Shown here piece by piece: positions 49,857 through 58,017 of a DNA stretch of 64,000 nt. Every line of letters begins with the position of its first letter. The stretch's first letter is position 1. Both the position numbers and the translations under genes were made by a program. Where the stretch lies: positions 62,001-126,000 of the forward strand of contig NZ_VNIB01000005.1 of the NCBI RefSeq assembly GCF_008124615.1. Direction: 5' to 3'. Source of the DNA: Geothermobacter ehrlichii (GTDB taxonomy: Bacteria > Desulfobacterota > Desulfuromonadia > Desulfuromonadales > Geothermobacteraceae). The notes below the pieces were generated by a model, which was given only the letters and a program-made list of their open reading frames with translations, ran no database searches and was not told the origin of the DNA.

Positions 49857-50530
49857 AGAAGGAACGGCTGCTTCTTGTCCTGCTGATCGTTCTGGCGGCT
49901 TCCCTGGTCTATGCCTGGCTGACCTCTCCCCGGCAGCAGCGGATTGCCGGAAAAGGCACTCCGGTTGTCGGTCGTTCCGCGACGGCCACGAAGGAAAAAA
50001 CCCCGCTGGGCGAATCGTTGCGACTCGATCTGCTGGTTCACGACGAAGCCGGATACGAGGCGGTGAGACGGGACATCTTCCGGTTTTACGTGCCCAAACC
50101 CCCGAAGCGGCCGGTAGAGAAGGCGAAGCCGGTTCAACCGCCACCGCCGCAGGCCGGCGCGGCGCCGCCGCCCAGGCCGGTTGTCACCGCCCCGCCGCCG
50201 GCACGTTTCCGTTTGCTGGGACTGGTCGACACCGGGGAGCGGATGCGGGTTTTTCTGACCGACGAGCGGAAGCTTTTCATCGTGAGCGAAGGCGATACCT
50301 TTGGCGACAACGGGGAGTACCGGGTAGAAACGCTGACATCGGAGGCGGTCGAAATCCGTCAGCGGGGCCGTTCCGCCCTGATCCGGATCAGCCTGAACGA
50401 CAGGGAAGAGTCTGTGGGCACCGGCATGAAAGAGGCGGAAGGTGTGGGCAGACCGAAAACGCCATTGCGACGTTCAACCGTGCCCGTCGACCAGCCCCGT
50501 TTCAGATCTTTCAAGAAGTACCGGCCCTGA
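49853..50530 (+). CDS. pilP: PilP/GspC-like periplasmic linker protein
   Basis: The 225-residue protein has a membrane anchor (RLLLVLLIVLAASLVYAWL), a proline-rich linker (PPPPQAGAAPPPRP) and a small beta domain around residues 115-180 (RFRLLGLVDTGERMRVFLTDERKLFIVSEGD), as in PilP and the GspC HR domain that contacts the secretin. It links the inner-membrane complex to the following secretin. A basic C-terminal tail follows. Confidence 0.78.
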   Translation: MKKERLLLVLLIVLAASLVYAWLTSPRQQRIAGKGTPVVGRSATATKEKTPLGESLRLDLLVHDEAGYEAVRRDIFRFYVPKPPKRPVEKAKPVQPPPPQAGAAPPPRPVVTAPPPARFRLLGLVDTGERMRVFLTDERKLFIVSEGDTFGDNGEYRVETLTSEAVEIRQRGRSALIRISLNDREESVGTGMKEAEGVGRPKTPLRRSTVPVDQPRFRSFKKYRP

Positions 50531-50557
50531 ACCGGCGCAACAGCTGCGAGGTAGTGC

Positions 50558-53050
50558 ATGGATTCCTTGATGAAAAAAGTGATTCTGTGGGGGATGGCCC
50601 TGGTTTTGCTGACCGGCTGCGCGGCGCACAAGGCCCGGCAGGCGTTCCTGCAGGGGGAGGAGATGACGCGTCATGGCCGTTACGAGGAGGCCGTCGCACT
50701 CTACACCAGGGCGTTGCAGGAAGATCCCGGGTCCCTTGAATACCGGATGAAGCTGTTCGTTGCCAGGACCAAGGCGGCAGCGGTCTACCTCGAACAGGCG
50801 CGCCGGCTGCGACGCGAGGGGAAGCTGCAGGAGGCTGTCGGTGAATACCGGCAGGCGATGGCCCTCGATCCCAGCCTGGAAAAGGCGGCCCAGGAACTGA
50901 AACAGATCGAGGATCGGATGCGGGCCGAGGAGCTGGTCCGGCAGGCCGACGAATTCTACCGTACCCGCCGGTTTCAGCAGGCGATGAGCAACCTCGACCA
51001 GGCCCTGCTTCTGGCGCCCGACCTGCCGGCGGCCCGCAAGCTGAAGGAGCAGGTCCGGGTGGCGACCATGACCGAGGTCGGCGATGTCGAGCTCGACGTC
51101 GCTTCCGACAAGCCGATCACCCTGAAGTTCAAGAAAGCCAGGGTCAAGGATGTCTTCAGGATTCTTTCGCGCCTGTCCGGCATCACTTTCATCTTCGACG
51201 AGGACGTGGAACGGGAGACGGTGACCGTCAGTCTCGACCAGGCCAGTTTCGCCCAGGCCCTGGAGCTGATCCTGAAGATGAAGAAGCTGCGGATGCGGGT
51301 GCTCAATCCGAAGACGGTCATCCTCTATCCCGATACCAAGGAAAAGCAGAAACAGTACCAGGACCAGCTGATTCAGACCTTCTACCTGTCGAACATCCAG
51401 GCGAAAAAAGCGGTCAACATGCTGCGCACCATGCTGCAGCTGCGCAAGATCTACGTCCATGAAGAGCTGAACGCGCTGGTGATTCGCGACAAGCCGGAAG
51501 TGGTTCGCCTGGCGGAGCAGATCCTGCGCGCCGCCGATCGGGCCGATTCGGAGGTGCTGTTCGAGCTGGAACTGATCGAGGTGTCGCACACCGACGATCT
51601 GGAACTTGGCGCCAGCCTCGATTCGAAACAGGTCCAGTTCGGGCTGAGCGACGATACCGGCGCGGCACTGCTGTCGGGGGCGACGCCGATCTCCAGCCTC
51701 AGCAACCGCAAGTTTCTCTACACCATTCCGTCGGCGACCTTCGACTTCAAGAAGGTGCTGTCCGACACCGAGATTCTGGCCAATCCCCACATCCGGCTGA
51801 AGAACGGCGCCAAGGCCAAGGTGCATGTCGGCAGCCGCGAGCCGATCGTCACCACCACCAACACCTCGACTGGCGAAATCACCTCGACCAACATCCAGTA
51901 TGTCGATGTCGGGGTCAAGCTCGATCTCGAGGCCCATATCCGTCTCGATCAGACGGTACTGACCAAGGTCCAGCTCGAGGTCAGCAACAAGGGGGCCGAC
52001 GTCGTGGACAGTACGGGCAATAACGTCGCCTTCGCCATCAGCACCACCAACGCTCAGACCGAGCTGGTGCTCAAGGACGGTGAACGGACCATTCTCGGAG
52101 GCCTGATTCGTGATGACCGGTCCAAGAACAGTGATCGGCTGCCCCTGGTCGGTCGCATCCCGCTGATCGGCGATCTGCTGGCCTCTCATAGCCGAAGCAA
52201 GAAGAAACGGGAAATCCTGCTCTCCATTACCCCGCATATCGTTCGGGAGCGTGAACTGCCCTCTGCCGATGTCGCCAGCATCTGGTCAGGCTCCGAGGAC
52301 CATCTCCAGTTCGGTCCGAGTTTCCGGTCCTTTGCCCGTGATTTCGATGCCGACCAGAATCTGCCGCGGCCCGGTGGGGTCATGACGACAGACGATGACA
52401 AGCCGGTTTCGGCCGAGGTGCTTTCGCTCGATGATGAACCGGTTGTGTCGCCGGCCGGCGAACCTGCGGTTGCGCCGCCGTCGGAGCGACCGCAGGCGCG
52501 GCAGCCTGTCCCGGCGGCGGAGCCCCCTGCGGCAGCGACTGCCGCGGAGCCGGAGGTGCCGGTCGTCGAGACGCCGGTTCCGGAACAGCCGGTCGAGATG
52601 CCGGCCCCGGAACAGCCGGTCGAGATGCCGGCCAGGGCGGCCCGGGTCTTCATCGACGGACCGCGCCTGGTCGATGTCGGCAAGGAATTCGAACTGCTGG
52701 TGCGGGTGGCCGAGGTGCAGAACCTCTTCAGTGCGCCGGTCTTCATCACCTACAACCCGCAGGTGCTGCAGTTCATCTCTGCCAGTGAAGGCGATTTTTT
52801 GCGGCGTAATGCGCGAACCACGGTCTTTACCGCCAGCCCGATCGGAGGCATCGGCGGTCGGCTGATCATCGGCTACAAGCAGGGGGCCGGCGGCCAGGGG
52901 ACGTCAGGAGACGGCGTTCTCTACCATCTCCGGTTCAAGCCGCTGGCGCCGGGCAGTTCGATGGTCAATCTCGAACGGATCAATTTCCGCGATCCCACCG
53001 GCAGTCGCCTGCGCGTCGCCGGTGAGGGTCTGACTGTGGAGGTGCGCTGA
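50558..53050 (+). CDS. gspD: Secretin lipoprotein with N-terminal TPR and C-terminal cohesin-like domain
   Basis: The 830-residue outer-membrane channel has a signal with lipobox VLLTGC (Cys21). TPR-like repeats (GRYEEAVALYTRALQEDPGS and GKLQEAVGEYRQAMALDPS) replace the usual start. A STN/N-domain (ITLKFKKARVKDVFRIL) and the secretin domain follow (RTILGGLIRD, RIPLIGDLLASHSRSKKKREILLSITPHIV). A proline-rich linker and a C-terminal cohesin-like domain (FELLVRVAEVQNLFSAPVFITYNPQVLQF) complete the fusion. It starts at 50558 after GAGGTAG. The cohesin part might contact substrates or surface proteins, which is inference. Confidence 0.9.
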   Translation: MDSLMKKVILWGMALVLLTGCAAHKARQAFLQGEEMTRHGRYEEAVALYTRALQEDPGSLEYRMKLFVARTKAAAVYLEQARRLRREGKLQEAVGEYRQAMALDPSLEKAAQELKQIEDRMRAEELVRQADEFYRTRRFQQAMSNLDQALLLAPDLPAARKLKEQVRVATMTEVGDVELDVASDKPITLKFKKARVKDVFRILSRLSGITFIFDEDVERETVTVSLDQASFAQALELILKMKKLRMRVLNPKTVILYPDTKEKQKQYQDQLIQTFYLSNIQAKKAVNMLRTMLQLRKIYVHEELNALVIRDKPEVVRLAEQILRAADRADSEVLFELELIEVSHTDDLELGASLDSKQVQFGLSDDTGAALLSGATPISSLSNRKFLYTIPSATFDFKKVLSDTEILANPHIRLKNGAKAKVHVGSREPIVTTTNTSTGEITSTNIQYVDVGVKLDLEAHIRLDQTVLTKVQLEVSNKGADVVDSTGNNVAFAISTTNAQTELVLKDGERTILGGLIRDDRSKNSDRLPLVGRIPLIGDLLASHSRSKKKREILLSITPHIVRERELPSADVASIWSGSEDHLQFGPSFRSFARDFDADQNLPRPGGVMTTDDDKPVSAEVLSLDDEPVVSPAGEPAVAPPSERPQARQPVPAAEPPAAATAAEPEVPVVETPVPEQPVEMPAPEQPVEMPARAARVFIDGPRLVDVGKEFELLVRVAEVQNLFSAPVFITYNPQVLQFISASEGDFLRRNARTTVFTASPIGGIGGRLIIGYKQGAGGQGTSGDGVLYHLRFKPLAPGSSMVNLERINFRDPTGSRLRVAGEGLTVEVR
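52580..52633 (+). repeat. Perfect 27-base tandem duplication in the secretin linker
   Basis: Bases 52580-52606 are exactly repeated in 52607-52633, encoding PEQPVEMPA twice. It lies in the linker before the cohesin domain, where length changes in units of 9 residues would keep frame. Confidence 0.9.
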
Positions 53051-53536
53051 TTGCGCTGGCGCATTGCGACTGACAGAACCGGTCTGACCCTGATCGAACT
53101 GGTTGTCACCATGGCCATCCTGGCGGTTCTCGCCGCCGCGGTGCTGCCCATGGCGGAGGTGACCGTCAAGCGAAGCAAGGAGATCGAGCTGCGCCGGAGC
53201 CTGCGCATCATCAGGACGGCCATCGACGCCTACAAGGCCGATCATGACGAGGCCGTCAGGCAGAAGAAGATCATCGCCGCGGTCGACGAGACCGGCTATC
53301 CCGAGAGCCTTGAGAAGCTCCTCGAGCCGACCGACTGGGGCGGGCTCTTCCCCTATAGGAAGCGCTACCTGCGCCGGATACCGAAAGATCCCTTCGATCG
53401 CTACGACGAGGGTTGGGGATTGCGCTCCCTTGAAGACGATCCCGATTCGACCGTTTGGGGCGGCGACAACGTGTACGATGTCTATTCGCAGAGCGACGGT
53501 ATCGCGCTCGACGGAACTCCCTACAGCAGCTGGTAG
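53051..53536 (+). CDS. gspG: Type II secretion major-pseudopilin-like protein (GspG type), first copy
   Basis: The 161-residue protein has a prepilin leader of about 11 residues and processing site RTG|LTLIELVVTMAILAVLAAAVLP, with Glu5 of the mature form, a long helix and a GspG-like globular part ending YSSW. The TTG at 53051 directly follows the secretin stop; GGAGG lies 8 bases before. From memory, Geobacter oxpG is a pseudopilin in such a position; identity unverified. The next gene is a second copy. Confidence 0.85.
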   Translation: MRWRIATDRTGLTLIELVVTMAILAVLAAAVLPMAEVTVKRSKEIELRRSLRIIRTAIDAYKADHDEAVRQKKIIAAVDETGYPESLEKLLEPTDWGGLFPYRKRYLRRIPKDPFDRYDEGWGLRSLEDDPDSTVWGGDNVYDVYSQSDGIALDGTPYSSW

Positions 53537-53944
53537 ATGACCATGAAGATACAGCGGCCCAACAGCAGAGGCTTTACCCTGATCGAGCTGATGATCGTCA
53601 TGTCGATCGTCGGCATCCTTCTGAGCATCGCGGTTCCCAGTTACAAGCGCAGCCTCATCAAGGCGCGCGAGACGGTGCTGATGGAAGACCTCTATCAGAT
53701 GCGACGGGCCATCGACGCCTACTACACCGACAAGAGCAAGTACCCGGACAGTCTTGAGGATCTGGTAACGGCGAAATATCTGCGCGGTATCCCCCACGAT
53801 CCCTTCACCAAATCGGCCGATACCTGGCAGACGGTGCCGCCGGAACCGGGGCCGGAAGGGGAGCTGGCCGAAGGCGGCGTGTTCGATGTCCGTTCCGGTT
53901 CCGATCTTGTCGGCCAGAACGGCATCCCCTACAGCGAATGGTAG
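53537..53944 (+). CDS. gspG: Type II secretion pseudopilin (GspG type), second copy
   Basis: The 135-residue pseudopilin has leader MTMKIQRPNSRG|FTLIELMIVMSIVGILLSIAVPSY and a short globular domain ending GIPYSEW, parallel to the YSSW end of its neighbour. The ATG lies directly on the preceding TAG, without a clear ribosome site, so translation is probably coupled. Two pseudopilins of this class suggest a mixed filament. Confidence 0.88.
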   Translation: MTMKIQRPNSRGFTLIELMIVMSIVGILLSIAVPSYKRSLIKARETVLMEDLYQMRRAIDAYYTDKSKYPDSLEDLVTAKYLRGIPHDPFTKSADTWQTVPPEPGPEGELAEGGVFDVRSGSDLVGQNGIPYSEW

Positions 53945-53954
53945 GCGAGAGCTG

Positions 53955-54620
53955 ATGATCCAGGCCTACAACCTGAACAAGCAGTACCGCAGGGACAGCG
54001 CGGCCCTGAAGGATGTCACCATCAAGATCGGCAAGGGGGAGTTCGTCTACATCACCGGTCCCTCCGGCGCCGGCAAGTCGACCCTGCTCAAGTTGCTCTA
54101 TGCCGCCGAAAAGCCGACCCGCGGCCAGATCCTGATCGACGGACAGAACCTGACCCGGATGGGGGCCAAGCGCATTGCCCTGATGCGGCGGCGGATCGGC
54201 GTGGTCTTCCAGGACTTCAAGCTGATACACAGCCGGACGGTGTTCGAGAACGTGGCCTTTCCCCTCGAAGTCCAAGGCAAGAAGCGGTACGAGGTTGCCA
54301 ACCGGGTCTACCAGATGCTGAAGCATGTCGGCATCGAACACAAGATGAAGCGCTATCCTCTGGAGCTGTCCGGCGGCGAACAGCAGCGGGTGGCTATCGC
54401 CAGGGCCCTGGTCATCGATCCGCTGGTGCTGATCGCCGACGAGCCGACCGGCAATCTCGATCCCGACAACACCCGCGAGGTGATGGAGCTTTTCAAGGGG
54501 GCCAACGCGCGCGGCACGACGGTGCTGATCGCCACCCATGACCGCGACATGATCGAACGGTTTCCCCGCCGGGTTCTGACCCTTGACAAGGGACGCCTGG
54601 TCGAGGACCGGATGCCGTGA
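53955..54620 (+). CDS. ftsE: Cell-division ABC transporter ATP-binding protein FtsE
   Basis: The 221-residue ATPase has Walker A GPSGAGKST, Q-loop VFQDFKLI, signature LSGGEQQR and Walker B LIADEPTGNLD. With FtsX it drives the periplasmic activation of septal amidases through EnvC. The ATG at 53955 (MIQAYNLNKQYRR) is 10 bases after the pseudopilin stop, so it is probably on the secretion transcript. Confidence 0.95.
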   Translation: MIQAYNLNKQYRRDSAALKDVTIKIGKGEFVYITGPSGAGKSTLLKLLYAAEKPTRGQILIDGQNLTRMGAKRIALMRRRIGVVFQDFKLIHSRTVFENVAFPLEVQGKKRYEVANRVYQMLKHVGIEHKMKRYPLELSGGEQQRVAIARALVIDPLVLIADEPTGNLDPDNTREVMELFKGANARGTTVLIATHDRDMIERFPRRVLTLDKGRLVEDRMP

Positions 54621-54635
54621 GGGAGGGGAAAGAAG

Positions 54636-55529
54636 ATGCGTAGGCTGATCTACCTGGTGGTGCGCGCCCTGCGCAACATGAGCCAGAGCCCCTTTCTCTG
54701 TGCGGCGGCGGTGGGAACGGTGACCGTATCGCTGCTGATTCTGGCCTTTTTCGCTCTTGTCGTCCTCAACGTGCAGCAGCTGACCCGTCACTGGAGCCGG
54801 GATGTGCAGATTGTCGCCTACTTCGAGCGGCAGCCGTCCGGCCGTCAGATCGACCGGGCACTGACACGATTGCGCGCCTGGCGCGAGGTCGAGGGGGTCG
54901 GCTTTGTCAGTTCGCGTCAGGCCTACCAGCGGTTTTCCCGCCGTCTGGGTGACGACGCCGACCTTCTGGCGGGCATGCCGGATGACTTTCTGCCGGCATC
55001 GATCGAAATCAGGCTGAAAGAGCCGTTCCGCAATCGCGCCGGAGTCGAGCAGGTGGTGGCGCGGCTGAAGGCGGAGGGCGATTTCAGCGACCTGCGCTAC
55101 GGCCATGATTGGCTGGAGCGCTTCGAGGCCTTTCTCACCCTGTTGCGCACGGCCGGACTGATCCTCGGCGGCTTTCTCCTGTTTGCCGCCCTGTTCATCG
55201 TGGCCAACACCATCAAGCTGACCCTCTACGCCCGTCGTGAAGAGCTCGAGGTGATGGCGCTGGTCGGTGGCACGCCCGCCTTCATCAAGACTCCGTTCCT
55301 GGTCGAAGGCGCCCTGCAGGGGGCCCTGGGTGGCCTGCTGGCTCTGCTTGCGAGTTTCACCCTGTTCAACCTCTTTCTCCGGCAGGATCTCGGAGCCCTG
55401 CTGCTGGCCGCCGGCATCAGCCGCATCCGCTTTCTTCCCCCGGACTGGCAGCTGCTGCTGGTCGGTATCGGGACTGCTCTCGGCTTTCTCGGCAGCCTCT
55501 TTTCGCTGCGCAGGTTCGTCCGGATCTAA
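54636..55529 (+). CDS. ftsX: Cell-division permease-like protein FtsX
   Basis: The 297-residue four-helix membrane protein has AAAVGTVTVSLLILAFFALVVLN at the N-terminus, the FtsX extracellular domain (VQIVAYFERQPSGRQIDRAL), and LFAALFIVANTIKLTLYARREELEVMALVGGT, a conserved FtsX segment. It couples ATP hydrolysis by FtsE to EnvC. A strong ribosome site (GGGAGGGG) precedes the ATG. Confidence 0.95.
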   Translation: MRRLIYLVVRALRNMSQSPFLCAAAVGTVTVSLLILAFFALVVLNVQQLTRHWSRDVQIVAYFERQPSGRQIDRALTRLRAWREVEGVGFVSSRQAYQRFSRRLGDDADLLAGMPDDFLPASIEIRLKEPFRNRAGVEQVVARLKAEGDFSDLRYGHDWLERFEAFLTLLRTAGLILGGFLLFAALFIVANTIKLTLYARREELEVMALVGGTPAFIKTPFLVEGALQGALGGLLALLASFTLFNLFLRQDLGALLLAAGISRIRFLPPDWQLLLVGIGTALGFLGSLFSLRRFVRI

Positions 55530-55532
55530 GTC

Positions 55533-56681
55533 ATGACCCGCCGGGGAGTGCCACTGCTTTTCCTGCTGCTCGTTCTGCTCTGGCCCACCGCTGCCGTGGC
55601 GCGTGATGCCGGGAGTACCCGCAGCGAACTGGAGGCGGTACAGAAGAAGATTCGCGCTACCGAGCAGCAGCTCCGGCAGCGCCGGGAGCAGGCGCGACGG
55701 CTGGTCGTCCAGCTGCACAAAACCGATGCCCGTCTCGGCCGCATCCGCCAGGCGCTGGCGCGAGGGCAGCGGCGTCTGGCCGAACTCGAGCGGGAGATCG
55801 GTTCGCAGCAAAAAGCGGTCGAGCAGGCGGAGAGGGCCCGGAACCGGACCGCGCAAAAGCTGAAGAAACGGCTGATCGCGCTGTACAAGGGCGGGGAAAC
55901 CCAGTTTTTCAAGGTGCTCTTTTCCGCCCGTTCGCCGGCAACCATGGCCGAGGATTACGATTTCTTCCGCCGCATGGTGCACAGGGACCGGGAGCTGCTT
56001 GCCACCTACCGGCAGCAGCGGCAGCAGGCCGAAAGGGAGCTGCAGCGGCTGGAGAGCCTGAGTGGCGAACAGAAGCGGATTCTGGCCGATCGCCGGCGAC
56101 AGGAGAAGGAGCTGACTGCCAGCCGGCGGGAAAAGCAGCGGCTTCTGGCGCGGATACGGCAGGATGAGGAAGCTCTGGCCGTCTTGCTGCACGAGCTGGA
56201 GGAGAAGGCCCGACGGCTGACCGACCTGGTTCGCGAGTTGGAGCGCGGCGAAAGGCGCCGGGGTGGTGTTGCCGGCACCAGTTTCCGAAACCAGAAAGGG
56301 CGTCTGCCCTGGCCGGTCAGGGGGCCGATCCGGGTCGGTTTCGGCACCGGGCGTCACCCGGTGCTGGGCACCCGTTACGAAAGCCATGGCATCGAGATCG
56401 TGGTCAACGGCGAGAAACCGATCCGCGCTGTCTGGGACGGCCGGGTGATCTTTGCCAAGCCGTTCCGGGGCTATGGTAACCTGATGATCATCGACCACGG
56501 CGACGGTTTCTACACCCTCTACGCCCAGGCCAGCAGGCTGTTGCATAAACCGGGCGACCGGGTTGAACGGGGCGAGAAGATCGCCATCTCCGGTTTCGAG
56601 GGTTCTGACGTGGTCTATTTCGAAATCCGGCAGGGGAGCAAACCGATCGATCCCCTGGATTGGCTGGCCGGCAGACGCTAG
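55533..56681 (+). CDS. envC: Murein hydrolase activator EnvC-like protein
   Basis: The 382-residue periplasmic protein has a signal peptide (LLFLLLVLLWPTAAVA), a long coiled coil (residues about 25-230) and a C-terminal LytM/M23 domain. The domain lacks the peptidase zinc ligands: LYAQAS stands where LYAH is expected, and SDVVYFEIR where GPHLHFE is. This is the degenerate form expected of an amidase activator rather than an enzyme. It is placed directly after ftsX, consistent with the FtsEX-EnvC complex. Confidence 0.92.
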   Translation: MTRRGVPLLFLLLVLLWPTAAVARDAGSTRSELEAVQKKIRATEQQLRQRREQARRLVVQLHKTDARLGRIRQALARGQRRLAELEREIGSQQKAVEQAERARNRTAQKLKKRLIALYKGGETQFFKVLFSARSPATMAEDYDFFRRMVHRDRELLATYRQQRQQAERELQRLESLSGEQKRILADRRRQEKELTASRREKQRLLARIRQDEEALAVLLHELEEKARRLTDLVRELERGERRRGGVAGTSFRNQKGRLPWPVRGPIRVGFGTGRHPVLGTRYESHGIEIVVNGEKPIRAVWDGRVIFAKPFRGYGNLMIIDHGDGFYTLYAQASRLLHKPGDRVERGEKIAISGFEGSDVVYFEIRQGSKPIDPLDWLAGRR

Positions 56682-56707
56682 CCGGTCGAACCGTATGGAG
56701 CGAGAAA

Positions 56708-58009
56708 ATGCGTGGAGTGTTCAGGCACCTGATACTGACAGGGATTCTGCTGGTCGCCGCAGCCGGCATGGCGCAGGCCGCGGCCCCGGACAAGGCCGCC
56801 GGCGATGAAAAGTCGGCTTACGAGGAGTTGAGGCTCTTTACCGACGTGTTGACCATCGTTCGCAAAAGCTACGTCGAGCAGGTCGACCTGTCACAGCTGG
56901 TTCATGGCGCCATCGAAGGCATGCTGGCGACTCTTGATCCCCACTCCGGCTACATGCCGCCGGAGATGTTCGAGGAGATGCAGATCGACACTACCGGCGA
57001 GTTCGGCGGTCTCGGCATCGAGATCACCATGGAGGACGGTGTGCTGACCATCGTCACCCCGCTCGAAGATACGCCGGCGTCCCGGGCCGGACTGCAGCCC
57101 GGCGACCAGATCGTCAGGATCGAGGAGAAGTCGACCAAGAACATGAACCTCATGGAGGCGGTGCGGCTGATGCGTGGCCCCGCCGGCACGGAAATCAGCC
57201 TGGCCATCGCCCGCGAAGGCGAGGAGCGTCTGCTCGAGGTCTCCCTGGTCAGGGAAATCATCAAGATTCATTCGGTCAAGGCGCGGCTGCTCGACGATGG
57301 CATCGGCTATGTCCGCATTGCCCAGTTCCAGGAGCGCACCGCCGACGATCTGCGCCGGGCCCTGGACGATCTGGTGGCCGAGACGGGAGGCGAGCTCGAC
57401 GGCCTGGTCCTCGATCTGCGCAACAATCCAGGCGGTCTGCTCGAGCAGGCGGTGAAGGTGGCCGACGCCTTCCTGAAAGAGGGGCTCATCGTCTATACCG
57501 AGGGGCGTGACGAGGAGAGCCAGATGTCCTTTTCCGCCGAGGCCGACGGCACCGAGCCCGACTGCCCGCTGGTGGTCCTGATCAACAGCGGCAGCGCCAG
57601 CGCCTCGGAGATCGTCGCCGGTGCCCTGCGCGATCACCGCCGGGCGCTGATTCTCGGAACCCGCAGCTTCGGCAAGGGCTCGGTGCAGACCATCATTCCG
57701 CTCGAGGACGGTTCGGGTCTGCGGCTGACCACGGCACGCTACTTCACGCCCAACGGCACCTCGATTCAGGCCCGGGGCATCCGTCCCGACATCGAGGTCC
57801 ATTCCCTGAAGACGACGGAGGAGATCGGCGGCGAACACCTGCGGGAGGCCGACCTGGAAAACCATTTCGATGCGCCGGAAGAGGGGCCGTCCCGTCCGGC
57901 GTCATCGCGGCTGAGTGACGAGGACCGGGCCGATTACCAACTGATGCGGGCCCTCGACCTGCTACGCGGGATGCAGGTCTTCCGTTCGCTGTCCCGGCCG
58001 GCGGCCTGA
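56708..58009 (+). CDS. ctpA: Carboxy-terminal processing protease (S41)
   Basis: The 433-residue exported serine protease has a signal peptide (LILTGILLVAAAGMAQA), a PDZ domain (LGIEITMEDGVLTIVTPLEDTPASRAGLQPGD), and the Ser/Lys dyad in NSGSASASEIVAG and GTRSFGKGSVQ. It trims periplasmic proteins and may control peptidoglycan hydrolases. The ATG at 56708 follows GGAG. Conserved neighbour of envC. Confidence 0.94.
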   Translation: MRGVFRHLILTGILLVAAAGMAQAAAPDKAAGDEKSAYEELRLFTDVLTIVRKSYVEQVDLSQLVHGAIEGMLATLDPHSGYMPPEMFEEMQIDTTGEFGGLGIEITMEDGVLTIVTPLEDTPASRAGLQPGDQIVRIEEKSTKNMNLMEAVRLMRGPAGTEISLAIAREGEERLLEVSLVREIIKIHSVKARLLDDGIGYVRIAQFQERTADDLRRALDDLVAETGGELDGLVLDLRNNPGGLLEQAVKVADAFLKEGLIVYTEGRDEESQMSFSAEADGTEPDCPLVVLINSGSASASEIVAGALRDHRRALILGTRSFGKGSVQTIIPLEDGSGLRLTTARYFTPNGTSIQARGIRPDIEVHSLKTTEEIGGEHLREADLENHFDAPEEGPSRPASSRLSDEDRADYQLMRALDLLRGMQVFRSLSRPAA

Positions 58010-58017
58010 GACGGGCG

